From NCBI RefSeq assembly GCF_014773245.1, contig NZ_JACWMX010000001.1, positions 620,001 through 684,000 on the forward strand: 64,000 nt of DNA, read 5' to 3'. The notes below the pieces were generated by a model, which did no database searches, had not been told where the DNA came from, and saw only the letters and a program-made list of their open reading frames with translations. This DNA comes from Mucilaginibacter glaciei (GTDB lineage: Bacteria; Bacteroidota; Bacteroidia; Sphingobacteriales; Sphingobacteriaceae). How positions within the stretch are numbered: position 1 is the first letter of the stretch; each line of letters opens with the position of its first letter. The position numbers were made by a program, and so were the translations under genes. This document shows, one piece after another, positions 8,297-17,001 of this stretch.

Positions 8297-10330
8297 TTAA
8301 AAGAACAGGGAAATAAGTAAGTCGATTAGTTTGATACCGATGAAAGGTGCTATAACGCCGCCTAAACCGTATATCAACAAGTTACGGCGAAGTAACGCAC
8401 TGGCGCCGATAGGTTTGTATTCTACACCTTTTAAAGCCAATGGGATCAGCATCGGGATAATAATCGCATTGAATATTACCGCTGATAGTATCGCGCTTTC
8501 AGGACTGTGCAGGTGCATGATATTAATGCTCTGCAACGCCGGGATAGAAGCGATAAACAGCGCAGGTACAATAGCGAAGTACTTAGCCACGTCGTTAGCG
8601 ATAGAGAAGGTAGTTAGTGTACCACGGGTGATCAGTAACTGTTTACCAATCTCTACGATCTCAATCAGCTTTGTCGGGTCGTTATCCAAATCCACCATGT
8701 TACCGGCTTCTTTAGCTGCCTGGGTACCGCTGTTCATGGCTACACCCACATCAGCCTGGGCCAGGGCAGGGGCATCATTTGTTCCGTCGCCCATCATAGC
8801 TACTAACCGGCCTGCCTGCTGTTCGGCTTTGATGTAGTTCATTTTATCTTCGGGCTTTGCCTCAGCAATAAAATCATCTACACCAGCTTTCTCAGCAATA
8901 AATTTGGCGGTAAGCGGATTATCACCGGTAACCATAACCGTTTTGATACCCATTTTACGCAGGCGTTCAAAACGTTCGGCAATGCCGGGTTTGATGATAT
9001 CCTGCAGCTCTATCGTACCCAAAACAACCTCGTTTTGCGCTACTACCAGCGGCGTACCGCCGTTTGATGCGATGGCTTTAACACGTTCTTCCACATCGGG
9101 CGAGAACTTGTTACCAGCCGCTACCGACATGTTCCTGATAGAATCAAAAGCGCCCTTACGGATACGCAAACCATCTGTGGTATTTATACCGCTTGAACGG
9201 GTCTCGGCAGTGAACTTGATAAATTCTGCTCCTTCAGGCGCAGTCATTGGGATACGCATGTTACTTTGCTGCGCCAACTCGATGATAGATTTACCTTCGG
9301 GTGTTTCATCAGCTAATGACGAAAGCACAGCAGCCTTTACCAGGTCTTCCGGCAATACACCAGGGGCAGGCCAAAATTGGGTAGCCTTACGGTTACCTAT
9401 AGTGATAGTACCTGTTTTATCTAAAAGCAACACGTCTATATCGCCGGCAGTTTCAACCGCTTTACCAGATTTGGTGATCACGTTAGCACGTAAGGCTCTG
9501 TCCATCCCCGCGATACCGATGGCCGATAAAAGGCCACCGATAGTTGTAGGGATCAAACACACGAAAAGTGAAATTAGCGCGGCTATTGTGATAGGAGTAT
9601 TGGCATAATCTGCAAAAGGTTTCAACGTAACACATACGATAATAAATATCAGCGTGAAGCTGGCTAACAGGATGGTCAAAGCGATCTCGTTAGGTGTTTT
9701 CTGGCGTGATGCACCTTCTACCAGTGCGATCATCTTATCCAGGAAGCTTTCGCCAGGCTCGGTTGTTACTACCACCTTTATCTTGTCTGACAGTACTTTT
9801 GTACCGCCGGTAACAGATGATTTATCGCCACCCGCCTCGCGGATAACCGGTGCAGATTCGCCTGTAATGGCCGATTCATCTATTGTAGCTAAACCTTCTG
9901 TTATCTCTCCGTCTGTTGGGATGGTATCACCGGCCTCACATACAAAGTAATCGCCTTTGCGCAATTCGTTTGATGACTTGCTCACGATGCTGCCGTCGGG
10001 CATTAACACATTAGCAGGTGTTTCTTCACGGGTTTTGCGCAAGCTGTCAGCCTGTGCCTTACCACGCGCCTCGGCAATTGCTTCGGCAAAGTTGGCAAAC
10101 AATAAGGTAAGCAACAGTACAATAAAGATGATAAGGTTGTACGAGAATGAACCCTGGCCGGTATGCAAAAAGCTGTATATGCTCATGTAAAGCATAATGG
10201 CGGTGCCCACTTCCACGGTAAACATTACCGGGTTGCGCATCATCACCTTTGGGTTCAGTTTAATGAACGACTCTTTAAGTGCAGTTTGCACAAGGGCCGG
10301 TTCGAATAATTTATTTGATCTGGTTGTCAT
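8297..10330 (-). CDS. kdpB: K+-transporting P-type ATPase subunit B
   Basis: A 677-residue type IA P-type ATPase, the ATP-hydrolysing subunit of KdpFABC at the inner membrane. The phosphorylated Asp is D304 in DKTGTIT. The actuator loop TGES is at 156-159, the hinge motif is [16 protein letters not shown], and the membrane segment with [15 protein letters not shown] is present. The length is standard and no key residue is missing. It lies 8 nt after kdpA and 12 nt before kdpC, as in other Kdp operons. Confidence 0.97.
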   Translation of the reverse strand: MTTRSNKLFEPALVQTALKESFIKLNPKVMMRNPVMFTVEVGTAIMLYMSIYSFLHTGQGSFSYNLIIFIVLLLTLLFANFAEAIAEARGKAQADSLRKTREETPANVLMPDGSIVSKSSNELRKGDYFVCEAGDTIPTDGEITEGLATIDESAITGESAPVIREAGGDKSSVTGGTKVLSDKIKVVVTTEPGESFLDKMIALVEGASRQKTPNEIALTILLASFTLIFIIVCVTLKPFADYANTPITIAALISLFVCLIPTTIGGLLSAIGIAGMDRALRANVITKSGKAVETAGDIDVLLLDKTGTITIGNRKATQFWPAPGVLPEDLVKAAVLSSLADETPEGKSIIELAQQSNMRIPMTAPEGAEFIKFTAETRSSGINTTDGLRIRKGAFDSIRNMSVAAGNKFSPDVEERVKAIASNGGTPLVVAQNEVVLGTIELQDIIKPGIAERFERLRKMGIKTVMVTGDNPLTAKFIAEKAGVDDFIAEAKPEDKMNYIKAEQQAGRLVAMMGDGTNDAPALAQADVGVAMNSGTQAAKEAGNMVDLDNDPTKLIEIVEIGKQLLITRGTLTTFSIANDVAKYFAIVPALFIASIPALQSINIMHLHSPESAILSAVIFNAIIIPMLIPLALKGVEYKPIGASALLRRNLLIYGLGGVIAPFIGIKLIDLLISLFF

Positions 10331-10338
10331 GATTAAGA

Positions 10339-12057
10339 TTATTTAGGCATTGAAAAGAACTCTGCAATAGGGCCTAAAGCCAAAGCAGGGAAATATGATA
10401 ATGCGTTGAGTACAAGTATTACGGCAAACGTCATCAGCCCGAAGGTTACTGTATCGGTTTTTAATGTACCGGCAGATTCTGGGATATGTTTCTTTTGGGC
10501 AAGTAAGCCTGCAACGGCTACAGGGCCGATTATAGGCAGGAACCTGCCCAATATCATCACGATACCTGTACTTACATTCCAAAAGATGTTATTGTCGCCC
10601 AGGCCTTCAAAACCCGACCCGTTGTTTGCGTTAGATGAGGTCATCTCATACAGCATCTCGCTAAAGCCGTGGAAACTTGGGTTGTTTAACCATGCCGATG
10701 GCTTAACGGCCCAGTCGGCATTGCCATGATTGGTAAATACAAAGGCTGCAATAGCTGTACCTGCCATGATTAAGAATGGACTTAATAAGGTGATCAGGGC
10801 GGCTATCTTAACTTCGCGCGCCTCTACTTTGTGACCCAAAAACTCCGGTGTTCGGCCAACCATCAACCCGGAAATAAACACGGCGATAATCAGGTAGATG
10901 AAGTAGTTTAATACACCCACACCACAACCGCCAAAGAAGCCATTGATCATCATACCCAGTAATTGCCATAAGCCGGTAAGCGGCATAGTACTGTCATGCA
11001 TCCCATTAACAGAACCTGTTGATACGATGGTAGTAAAAGTACTCCAGTATGCGGTAGCCGTAGGGCCGAAGCGTACTTCTTTACCTTCCATTGCGCCGGT
11101 GGGCTGTGCTATACCCATTTTAGCAATGGCTGTATTGCCCCCGGTTTCGCTGCTGATACTTGGAATGAGCAGGAGCAGGGCGCCTATCATCATTACCCCA
11201 AATATTACCCAACCCAGCTTTTTCCTGCGGATGAAATAACCGAAGCATAAAACCATCGCGATAGGGATGATCATTTGTGAAACGATCTCTGTAATGTTAG
11301 TCAGGTAATTCGGGTTTTCTAAAGGGTGGGCAGAGTTTGCGCCAAACCATCCACCACCGTTGGTGCCTAAGTGCTTAATGGCTATCATTTGGGCAGCCGG
11401 GCCGCGTGATACATGCACGGTATCGCCCTGCAGGGAGATGAATTGATCTTTACCTGCGTAACTGCTTGGCGTACCGTTGAAGGTTAATATTAACGCTACT
11501 ACGATAGATAACGGCAATAACAAACGGGTAATGGATCTTAAAAAGTAGGCCCAGAAGTTACCAAGGTCTGTAGTCGTTTTATCGCGGAAGGCTTTAAATA
11601 AACCAACAGCACAGGCAATACCTGTTGCAGCACTTACAAAGTGCAAAAACATGAATATAAAGTGTTGTATCAGGTAACTGGCACCGCTTTCGCCACTATA
11701 GTGTTGCAGGTTACAGTTAACCACAAAGCTAATGATGGTGTTAAAGGCCAGGTCGGCAGTCATGCCTGGGTTACCATCGGGGTTAAGTGGCAATTTATCC
11801 TGCTGCATTAAAACGAAAAAGCCATAAACTAACCAAAGCAGGTTAATGCACATCATCGCCTTCAAAAACTGTTTCCAGTTCATGGGCTCGTTAGGGTTGA
11901 TGCCCGATAGTTTATAAATGCCGTTTTCTAAAGGTTTCAGGAAATCTGTCCATACCTTTTCGCCGGCAAACATTTTTGCCAGGTATTTGCCCAGGGGTAT
12001 GCCTATAACCAGCATGAGGACAAACGAGGCAATGATTCCAAATAATTCTGTGTTCAT
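10339..12057 (-). CDS. kdpA: K+-transporting ATPase subunit A (canonical copy)
   Basis: A 572-residue K+-binding channel-like subunit of the Kdp pump. The four selectivity-filter loops are readable: [39 protein letters not shown] and [13 protein letters not shown]. Loops 2 and 3 carry the canonical TNGGG and GSVN forms, unlike the second copy at 4781-6490. It starts 9 nt after kdpF and is followed 8 nt later by kdpB, so this copy is the one expected to assemble with KdpB and KdpC. Confidence 0.96.
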   Translation of the reverse strand: MNTELFGIIASFVLMLVIGIPLGKYLAKMFAGEKVWTDFLKPLENGIYKLSGINPNEPMNWKQFLKAMMCINLLWLVYGFFVLMQQDKLPLNPDGNPGMTADLAFNTIISFVVNCNLQHYSGESGASYLIQHFIFMFLHFVSAATGIACAVGLFKAFRDKTTTDLGNFWAYFLRSITRLLLPLSIVVALILTFNGTPSSYAGKDQFISLQGDTVHVSRGPAAQMIAIKHLGTNGGGWFGANSAHPLENPNYLTNITEIVSQMIIPIAMVLCFGYFIRRKKLGWVIFGVMMIGALLLLIPSISSETGGNTAIAKMGIAQPTGAMEGKEVRFGPTATAYWSTFTTIVSTGSVNGMHDSTMPLTGLWQLLGMMINGFFGGCGVGVLNYFIYLIIAVFISGLMVGRTPEFLGHKVEAREVKIAALITLLSPFLIMAGTAIAAFVFTNHGNADWAVKPSAWLNNPSFHGFSEMLYEMTSSNANNGSGFEGLGDNNIFWNVSTGIVMILGRFLPIIGPVAVAGLLAQKKHIPESAGTLKTDTVTFGLMTFAVILVLNALSYFPALALGPIAEFFSMPK

Positions 12058-12066
12058 TGTGGTAGA

Positions 12067-12144
12067 TTAAAAGTTTTCGGGTTTGAGCAGCACGTATACC
12101 ATGTATAGGAAAACTGCGATAGAAATGATGAATAGTGCGATCAT
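12067..12144 (-). CDS. kdpF: K+-transporting ATPase subunit F
   Basis: A 25-residue single-span membrane peptide (starts MIALFIISIAVFLYMVY, ends KPENF) directly upstream of kdpA, exactly where KdpF is found in other Kdp operons. The hydrophobic span, a short polar tail with Lys-Pro-Glu and the length fit KdpF, which stabilises the complex as a lipid-like subunit. It has its own ATG and stop, and an in-frame stop lies just upstream. Genes of this size are easily missed. Confidence 0.85.
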   Translation of the reverse strand: MIALFIISIAVFLYMVYVLLKPENF

Positions 12145-12150
12145 GATGTG

Positions 12151-12234
12151 TTAGATTTTTTCGAACCAGTCGATAGTTTTAAAAATTAGCCACCAGCTAA
12201 GCAGTATGGCGAGGAAAAGGATTATTGTGATCAT
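12151..12234 (-). CDS. 27-residue membrane peptide, first gene of the kdp operon
   Basis: A short open frame from ATG 12234 to stop 12151 encodes 27 residues. A hydrophobic stretch (MITIILFLAILLSWWLIF) is followed by the polar tail KTIDWFEKI. It precedes kdpF by 6 nt. The Trp-Trp pair and the amphipathic IDWFEKI end look constrained rather than random. From memory, peptides ending in similar SIDWFEKI tails occur at the head of Kdp operons in other Bacteroidota, sometimes labelled potassium ABC transporter ATPase; I could not check this. It may be a second KdpF-like accessory subunit. Confidence 0.6.
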   Translation of the reverse strand: MITIILFLAILLSWWLIFKTIDWFEKI

Positions 12235-12331
12235 TATATTGATATTTGATACGCCTATGCCAATAGCAATGCCGTGAACAAACGTTTTTATATAAACAAC
12301 TAATAATCAATTATTTATATAATACAAAGGT

Positions 12332-12352
12332 GTGTTCATGGTGTTCATGAAC
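12332..12352. promoter_or_regulatory. tandem GTGTTCATG repeats upstream of the kdp operon
   Basis: Two perfect back-to-back copies of GTGTTCATG (12332-12340 and 12341-12349) run into the palindrome GTTCATGAAC (12343-12352). They lie about 100 nt upstream of the first gene of the kdp operon, between it and the kup terminator. The geometry is that of a protein-binding site; the binding factor is unknown. Confidence 0.35.
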
Positions 12353-12353
12353 A

Positions 12354-12384
12354 AAAAAACCCTTCCGAAATGGAAGGGTTTTTT
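12354..12384 (-). terminator. rho-independent terminator after kup
   Basis: A hairpin with stem CCCTTCC/GGAAGGG and a 5-nt loop, flanked by A-runs on one side and T-runs on the other, lies 15 nt beyond the kup stop on the minus strand. It separates kup from the kdp operon and could act in both directions. Confidence 0.85.
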
Positions 12385-12398
12385 ATCAAAACGAGAAT

Positions 12399-14375
12399 TT
12401 ATGAGTGCTTGACCGGCGGGATCTTCTTTAAGTTGAAGTAACTAACCGGCGCTACCACGAGCGGTATTTTTTCGATACGGGTTTCACTTGTGTCCAATCC
12501 AAAGGCTTTTGCATCTGATTGTGCCAGCTGTTTAATGGCGAAGTAACTACTTAGAATAAAGCCCTCCTTCGCGCTGAACTCATTTTCATAGGACAGGAAC
12601 TTTTCCATCAATACAAATTGAAAATCGGCCGCGAGGTGGTACTTTTTCAGTGAAGGGTAGCGGCTGGTAATATCAAGCTCATTACTGGCTACCATCTCCT
12701 GTACCACTTTTCTGAACAATACGTTTATTCGCGGCTGGATCCTGAACCCTAACCTGAACTCTACCCGGATCACCTTATCATCCTTCAGTTCCTCTACACT
12801 GTATTCCATGGTAAAAGGTTCGTCCGTTCGTTCAATATGGATAAACCAATAAACGTTAGCTCTTTTCGGTTTACGGCTTAAAATGGAGTAGATAATCTTT
12901 TGCTCTATCTGCTTACTGTTATTTGCCTTGGTAAGGTAAATTAAATGGGTGGAGAATTTGGACACACTTGTGTCCTCGCTTAATTCGGTCAGTACCGGCA
13001 AATAGTCCCTCAGATCTACAAACGACAAAAACCGGTTGTTGATCTTGCGCGCCCTGAACCAGATGTACATGGTAAATATTAAACCAACTTCAAACCCTAC
13101 AAAAAATAATCGTTTTAAAATTTTGATGGCATTGGCAACAAAGAATGAAAACTCTACCGTGAGGAACATACACAATATAATGGTAACCAGCCAAAGCGGC
13201 CAGTGCTTTTTATACCGCATAAAATAATACATGAGTATCGTAGTAGATAACATGGCTATTGTGATAGAGAAACCATACGCGGCAGTCATCGCTTCCGATG
13301 TTTTAAAATAAAGGCTCACCGCAATACATCCAAAACAAAGCAGCCAGTTAATACTGGGTATATATATTTGCCCGCGGATGTTTGATGGGTACTTAACCGT
13401 AATCCGGGGCCAAAAATTCATACTGATGGCTTCGCTAATAAGTGTGAATGAACCGCTTATCAAAGCCTGGCTGGCAATTATGGTGGCAAACGTAGCGATC
13501 AGCACTGCGGGGATAATAAAGTCATGCGGTACAATTGCAAAAAAGGGATTTACTCCTTTTACCAATGCCGGGTTGGTTTGCCTTAAAACCCATGCACCCT
13601 GGCCCAGGTAGTTAAGTAACAGGGCGGTTTTAACAAAGCCCCAGCTTACCTGAATGTTTTTGCGGCCGCAATGGCCCAGGTCAGAATATAAGGCCTCGGC
13701 TCCCGTTGTACATAAAAATACAGCACCTAACAACCAAAACCCATTAGGGTGGTCGGTTAGTAAATGATAACCATATACAGGATTAAAGGCCTTAAATATC
13801 TGGGGATATTGTGCCACCTGTATGCCACCTAATAGGGCCAGCATCACAAACCAAACCAGCATGATAGGGCCAAATGCTGCGCCCACTACGTTAGTGCCAA
13901 ACTGCTGGAAAAAGAATAGCAGTAATATAATAATGATAACAATAACCAGTATGGTTGTATTACCCGGCACGATGACGGTTGATAGCGCAGGTACCAAGCT
14001 TAAACCTTCAATTGCCGATGTGACAGATATCGGCGGGGTAATAATACCATCTGCCAGTAGGGTACCCGCGCCAATAATTGCTGGTATGGCAAGCCATTTT
14101 CCATATCGCCTAACCAGGGCGAATAAGGAAAAGATACCACCTTCGCCGTTATTATCAGCCTGCAGCGTTATGAAAATATATTTAAAAGTAGTTTGTAAAG
14201 TGAGTGTCCAAAACACGCAGGATATAGCGCCCAGCACCATAAACTGATCGGAACGGCCGCCTTCTTTTAACAGAGTTTGTAACGTGTAGAGTGGTGAGGT
14301 GCCTATATCACCAAAAATAATACCTAATGTAATTAGAACGCCGCCGGCAGAGAGTTTCCTGATGTGTGCGTTCAT
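12399..14375 (-). CDS. kup: low-affinity K+ transporter Kup
   Basis: A 658-residue Kup/HAK/KT family K+ uptake protein. The N-terminus has the family start LGIIFGDIGTSPLYTLQ, followed by about 12 membrane segments up to residue 440 or so and a C-terminal cytoplasmic domain of about 200 residues, the usual length for bacterial Kup. It would import K+ with protons across the inner membrane. The gene lies on the same strand as the kdp operon and 217 nt downstream of the NtrC-type regulator. The upstream gap holds paired repeats. Its presence beside kdp makes 1.9-14.4 kb a K+ uptake island with both high- and low-affinity systems. Confidence 0.95.
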   Translation of the reverse strand: MNAHIRKLSAGGVLITLGIIFGDIGTSPLYTLQTLLKEGGRSDQFMVLGAISCVFWTLTLQTTFKYIFITLQADNNGEGGIFSLFALVRRYGKWLAIPAIIGAGTLLADGIITPPISVTSAIEGLSLVPALSTVIVPGNTTILVIVIIIILLLFFFQQFGTNVVGAAFGPIMLVWFVMLALLGGIQVAQYPQIFKAFNPVYGYHLLTDHPNGFWLLGAVFLCTTGAEALYSDLGHCGRKNIQVSWGFVKTALLLNYLGQGAWVLRQTNPALVKGVNPFFAIVPHDFIIPAVLIATFATIIASQALISGSFTLISEAISMNFWPRITVKYPSNIRGQIYIPSINWLLCFGCIAVSLYFKTSEAMTAAYGFSITIAMLSTTILMYYFMRYKKHWPLWLVTIILCMFLTVEFSFFVANAIKILKRLFFVGFEVGLIFTMYIWFRARKINNRFLSFVDLRDYLPVLTELSEDTSVSKFSTHLIYLTKANNSKQIEQKIIYSILSRKPKRANVYWFIHIERTDEPFTMEYSVEELKDDKVIRVEFRLGFRIQPRINVLFRKVVQEMVASNELDITSRYPSLKKYHLAADFQFVLMEKFLSYENEFSAKEGFILSSYFAIKQLAQSDAKAFGLDTSETRIEKIPLVVAPVSYFNLKKIPPVKHS

Positions 14376-14401
14376 ATTGTAATAAAGGGTTTAAGAGTGA
14401 G

Positions 14402-14409
14402 CAAAAGTG
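14402..14409 (-). promoter_or_regulatory. possible -7 box for kup
   Basis: On the minus strand CACTTTTG followed by CTC lies 26 nt before the kup ATG. It matches the Bacteroidota -7 consensus TAnnTTTG at seven of eight positions (C for the first T). No clear -33 TTTG is seen at the usual distance, so this is weak. Confidence 0.3.
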
Positions 14410-14551
14410 GTGTTTTTAAACAAATAGCGGCATAGGCCGATTGGAAAAAGGGGTATTTCATACTTGCGCATTATCAATAGATATACCAAAGTACAAAAAC
14501 TTTATTTAAATGGTTGTAAAGGCACTTTTTTATGCCCGGTTTTTATAACCC

Positions 14552-14583
14552 TTCCATTTTGGTAGGGTGCTTTTCCATTTTGG
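14552..14583. promoter_or_regulatory. paired TTCCATTTTGG repeats, 21 bp apart, upstream of kup
   Basis: Two perfect copies of TTCCATTTTGG (14552-14562 and 14573-14583) are spaced 21 bp start to start, that is two helical turns. They lie between the stop of the sigma-54 activator gene and kup. Such phased pairs suit a dimeric activator acting from upstream. Parts of them can also fold into weak hairpins, so termination of the upstream gene is an alternative reading. Confidence 0.4.
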
Positions 14584-14591
14584 AGTGGTTT

Positions 14592-15920
14592 TTATCCAAG
14601 CTGATACTCGTCTATTTTACGATAAAGCGTGGTTAAACCGATACCCAGCAGGCGCGCAGTTTCAGTTTTATTGCCTTTTGTATAGGCAAGTACTTTACTG
14701 ATGTGTTGTTTTTCGATGCTTTGCAGATCGAGCGAGGAATTATCAGCAGCTGTTTGATTATTGAATTGAGGCGGCAAGGCATCGGGTGTCAAGATATCAT
14801 CGGCCAGGATAACGGCGCGCTCCATCACATTTTTCAGTTCGCGGATATTTCCCTTCCAATGATGACGTTTTAACGCACCTACAAATTCAGGGCTCATCTT
14901 AGCTGATTTTGCCGCCTTGTCTATAAAGAATTTAAGATAGTATTTGGCAAGCGGCTCAATATCTTCTTTACGATCGCTTAGTGCCGGTAATGAGATGGTG
15001 AATACAGACAGGCGATAAAAAAGATCCAGCCGGAACTTGCCTTCTTCTGCTTCCTTTTGCAAATCGCGGTTAGTAGCCGCCATTATGCGGATGTTTACCC
15101 GGGTAGTTTGGGTATCACCCAATTTTATAAAGGTTTTGCTTTCCAGCACACGCAGCAGTTTAGCCTGCAGGTCAAGGCTCATTTCGCCTATTTCATCTAA
15201 AAAGATACTGCCGTGGTGCGCTTCCTCAAATAAGCCTTTTTTATCTTTATTGGCACCGCTAAAAGCACCCGCTTTATAGCCGAATAGTTCGCTCTCCAAC
15301 AATTCGCCGGTAAAACTGCTGCAATTGATAGCTACAAAGGGCATTTGCCTACGCTGGCTTTCGTAATGTATGGCCGATGCAAAAACTTCTTTACCGGTAC
15401 CGGTTTCGCCTAATAGTAAAACGGTGGTATCGGTAGAGGCGACCTTACGCGCCAGGTTTACGGCATCGGTAATAGATTTAGATTGGCCGACGATCTGAGC
15501 GAAACTATGTTTACTGCTGATCTTCTTATCGGCGTTAAAAGCCGTTTGTTGTAAAGTGGCCTTCTCTACAGCCTGGTTAAGCAGCGGGATAATCTTATCG
15601 TTATCATCGCCTTTTACAATATAATTGAACGCGCCATTTTTAATGGATTGTACACCGTCATTTATAGTTCCATATGCGGTAAGGTTGATAACCTCCACAT
15701 AGGGTTTTTTGAGTTTGATATTTTTCACCAGTTCAACACCATTGGCATCGGGGAGTTTAACATCACTTAAAACCACCAGTACATCTTCCTGCTCCAGTAG
15801 TTTTAAACCCTCTTTACCGGTATAGGCCTGTAAAACCTTAAAACCTTCTAAGCCAATAATTCGCGATAGCAATCCATTAAGTTTTACTTCGTCGTCGATG
15901 ATTAGAATGGTAGCCTGCAT
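14592..15920 (-). CDS. NtrC-type sigma-54-dependent response regulator
   Basis: A 442-residue regulator from the ATG at 15920; an upstream ATG at 15968 would add 16 hydrophobic residues before the receiver and is not used. It has a receiver domain (1-120, phospho-acceptor Asp53 in VLSDVKLP), an AAA+ domain with Walker A GETGTGKE (171-178), the sigma-54 contact loop GAFSGA (218-223, Ser where GAFTGA is usual) and Walker B SIFLDEIGEM. A Fis-type helix-turn-helix ends the protein (NKTETARLLGIGLTTLYRKI). It activates sigma-54 promoters when phosphorylated. No kinase gene is adjacent. Neighbouring kup and the kdp operon with an unpaired NtrB-like kinase suggest a role in K+ control; this is inferred. 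Confidence 0.9.
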   Translation of the reverse strand: MQATILIIDDEVKLNGLLSRIIGLEGFKVLQAYTGKEGLKLLEQEDVLVVLSDVKLPDANGVELVKNIKLKKPYVEVINLTAYGTINDGVQSIKNGAFNYIVKGDDNDKIIPLLNQAVEKATLQQTAFNADKKISSKHSFAQIVGQSKSITDAVNLARKVASTDTTVLLLGETGTGKEVFASAIHYESQRRQMPFVAINCSSFTGELLESELFGYKAGAFSGANKDKKGLFEEAHHGSIFLDEIGEMSLDLQAKLLRVLESKTFIKLGDTQTTRVNIRIMAATNRDLQKEAEEGKFRLDLFYRLSVFTISLPALSDRKEDIEPLAKYYLKFFIDKAAKSAKMSPEFVGALKRHHWKGNIRELKNVMERAVILADDILTPDALPPQFNNQTAADNSSLDLQSIEKQHISKVLAYTKGNKTETARLLGIGLTTLYRKIDEYQLG

Positions 15921-15992
15921 ATTAATTACAATGATAGAAAATATTTCAATAACGATTATTGGCATCAAGTGTCAATCCGCGTATAGACCGGT

Positions 15993-16355
15993 TTATTTTT
16001 GATCTGGTATAAAATTAATAGGCTGTGTTCTGTCAAAAACCACGTAAACGCGTTTCCAGGGGTCTTCGTCTATCAGTTTCCATTTGTGCGCGGTGCCTGT
16101 AGTGTCCATCGCTATTAATATTTCGCCGGGCTTCAAAATAAAGGTCTCGCCGGGCAGGGTTTCAAACTCCAGGGTGCCCGATAAGGTGATCACATATTGG
16201 TCTGTCGGGGCATTGTGCCAGTCGTAAACGGAATGTGGTGGGGACTCTTGGAACCGGATAGCAGACGCCTGGTTAAAATCGGCCGGATTTACGTTGCCTG
16301 TTTCTACGTGCGAGTGGCCGTCATCGCCGGTATATAATCTATAAGCTTTTATCAT
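15993..16355 (-). CDS. small cupin-domain protein
   Basis: A 120-residue single-domain cupin. The core YVITLSGTLEFETLPGETFILKPGEILIAMD follows the double cupin motif, with the usual metal-binding His/Glu set reduced to DWHNAP, a Glu within LEFET and a late His in GTAHKW. There is no signal peptide, so it is cytoplasmic. Small cupins act in sugar, amino-acid or oxidative chemistry, or simply bind ligand; nothing here decides between these. It lies 73 nt upstream of the sigma-54 activator on the same strand and may share its transcript. Confidence 0.75.
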   Translation of the reverse strand: MIKAYRLYTGDDGHSHVETGNVNPADFNQASAIRFQESPPHSVYDWHNAPTDQYVITLSGTLEFETLPGETFILKPGEILIAMDTTGTAHKWKLIDEDPWKRVYVVFDRTQPINFIPDQK

Positions 16356-16555
16356 ATAATTGTAGCAAATACTAAAGAGGCGAAATTAACAATAACCTTC
16401 AATTATATCGGGATAACAACTATTTACGGTACTGAATTTTTAACTAAGCTGAAAACAAAATGCCTTGTTATTTATTTATCTGATAATGTTAAAGTAATCT
16501 TACTGTAATATCAGCGTTGTAATTTTACATAGATCAAATACTAAACATCACTATC

Positions 16556-16663
16556 ATGGGATACAGCACACTTGATTTAGCAATGCTTTTAGTAACAGCA
16601 TTTATTGTATTTATGGCATTACGCATCCAGGCGACAGATGCGCCTGCTAAAAAATTAGGTTAA
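16556..16663 (+). CDS. 35-residue single-span membrane peptide
   Basis: A short frame from ATG 16556 to TAA 16661-16663 encodes MGYSTLDLAMLLVTAFIVF-MALRIQ followed by a polar tail ending KKLG (35 residues). One hydrophobic span is followed by positive charge, so the C-terminus is probably cytoplasmic. It stands alone, divergent from the cupin gene, with about 200 nt upstream. Homology is unknown to me. The clean hydrophobic/polar partition supports coding, but chance cannot be excluded. Confidence 0.45.
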   Translation: MGYSTLDLAMLLVTAFIVFMALRIQATDAPAKKLG

Positions 16664-17001
16664 TTAATGCCAACCCTTTCTTATTCGAGTTAGTTAATGT
16701 TTTTCGTCCGACAGCTTTTTTACGATAAAGGGTAAACTAAGTCCCTATCCTTTAAGCGTAAACAATATTACTACTACCTTAATAATGATAATCGCCCCCC
16801 GTTGTTGAAATGGATTTTCATGCGCTAAATTTTCCGGCAAGCCCACAGCTATCTCCAAAGACATTATCCTGCGCATTCCCGATCAGCTGATGATCGCATA
16901 TTGAGGTGAAGCGCCCATTTTGATTATCATTTTTCGAATCAAAAAACGTATGTTTAACTGCTGATTGCACTAACTAACCTGATTGATCCCATCGAATTTG
17001 C
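16664..17001. other. 338-nt gap without a recognised gene
   Basis: The stretch between the 35-aa peptide and the T9SS cargo gene is AT-rich. It has stop codons in all frames, no convincing hairpin terminator and no match to the TAnnTTTG box. It presumably contains the promoter of the cargo operon, which I cannot place. Confidence 0.5.

Noticed and set aside
8331..9608. Long open frames antisense to kdpB (168 and 234 codons).
   Set aside because: They lie wholly inside kdpB on the other strand, have no recognisable domain and reflect codon bias of the real gene.
12247..12263. Sigma-54-like TTGGCATAGGCGTATCA upstream of the kdp operon (minus strand).
   Set aside because: The -24 half is good but the -12 GC is missing, and the start site would coincide with the first ATG.
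14471..14490. Sigma-54-like TTGGTATATCTATTGAT upstream of kup (minus strand).
   Set aside because: The -12 element has GA instead of GC. It is suggestive because a sigma-54 activator is adjacent, but too weak to list.
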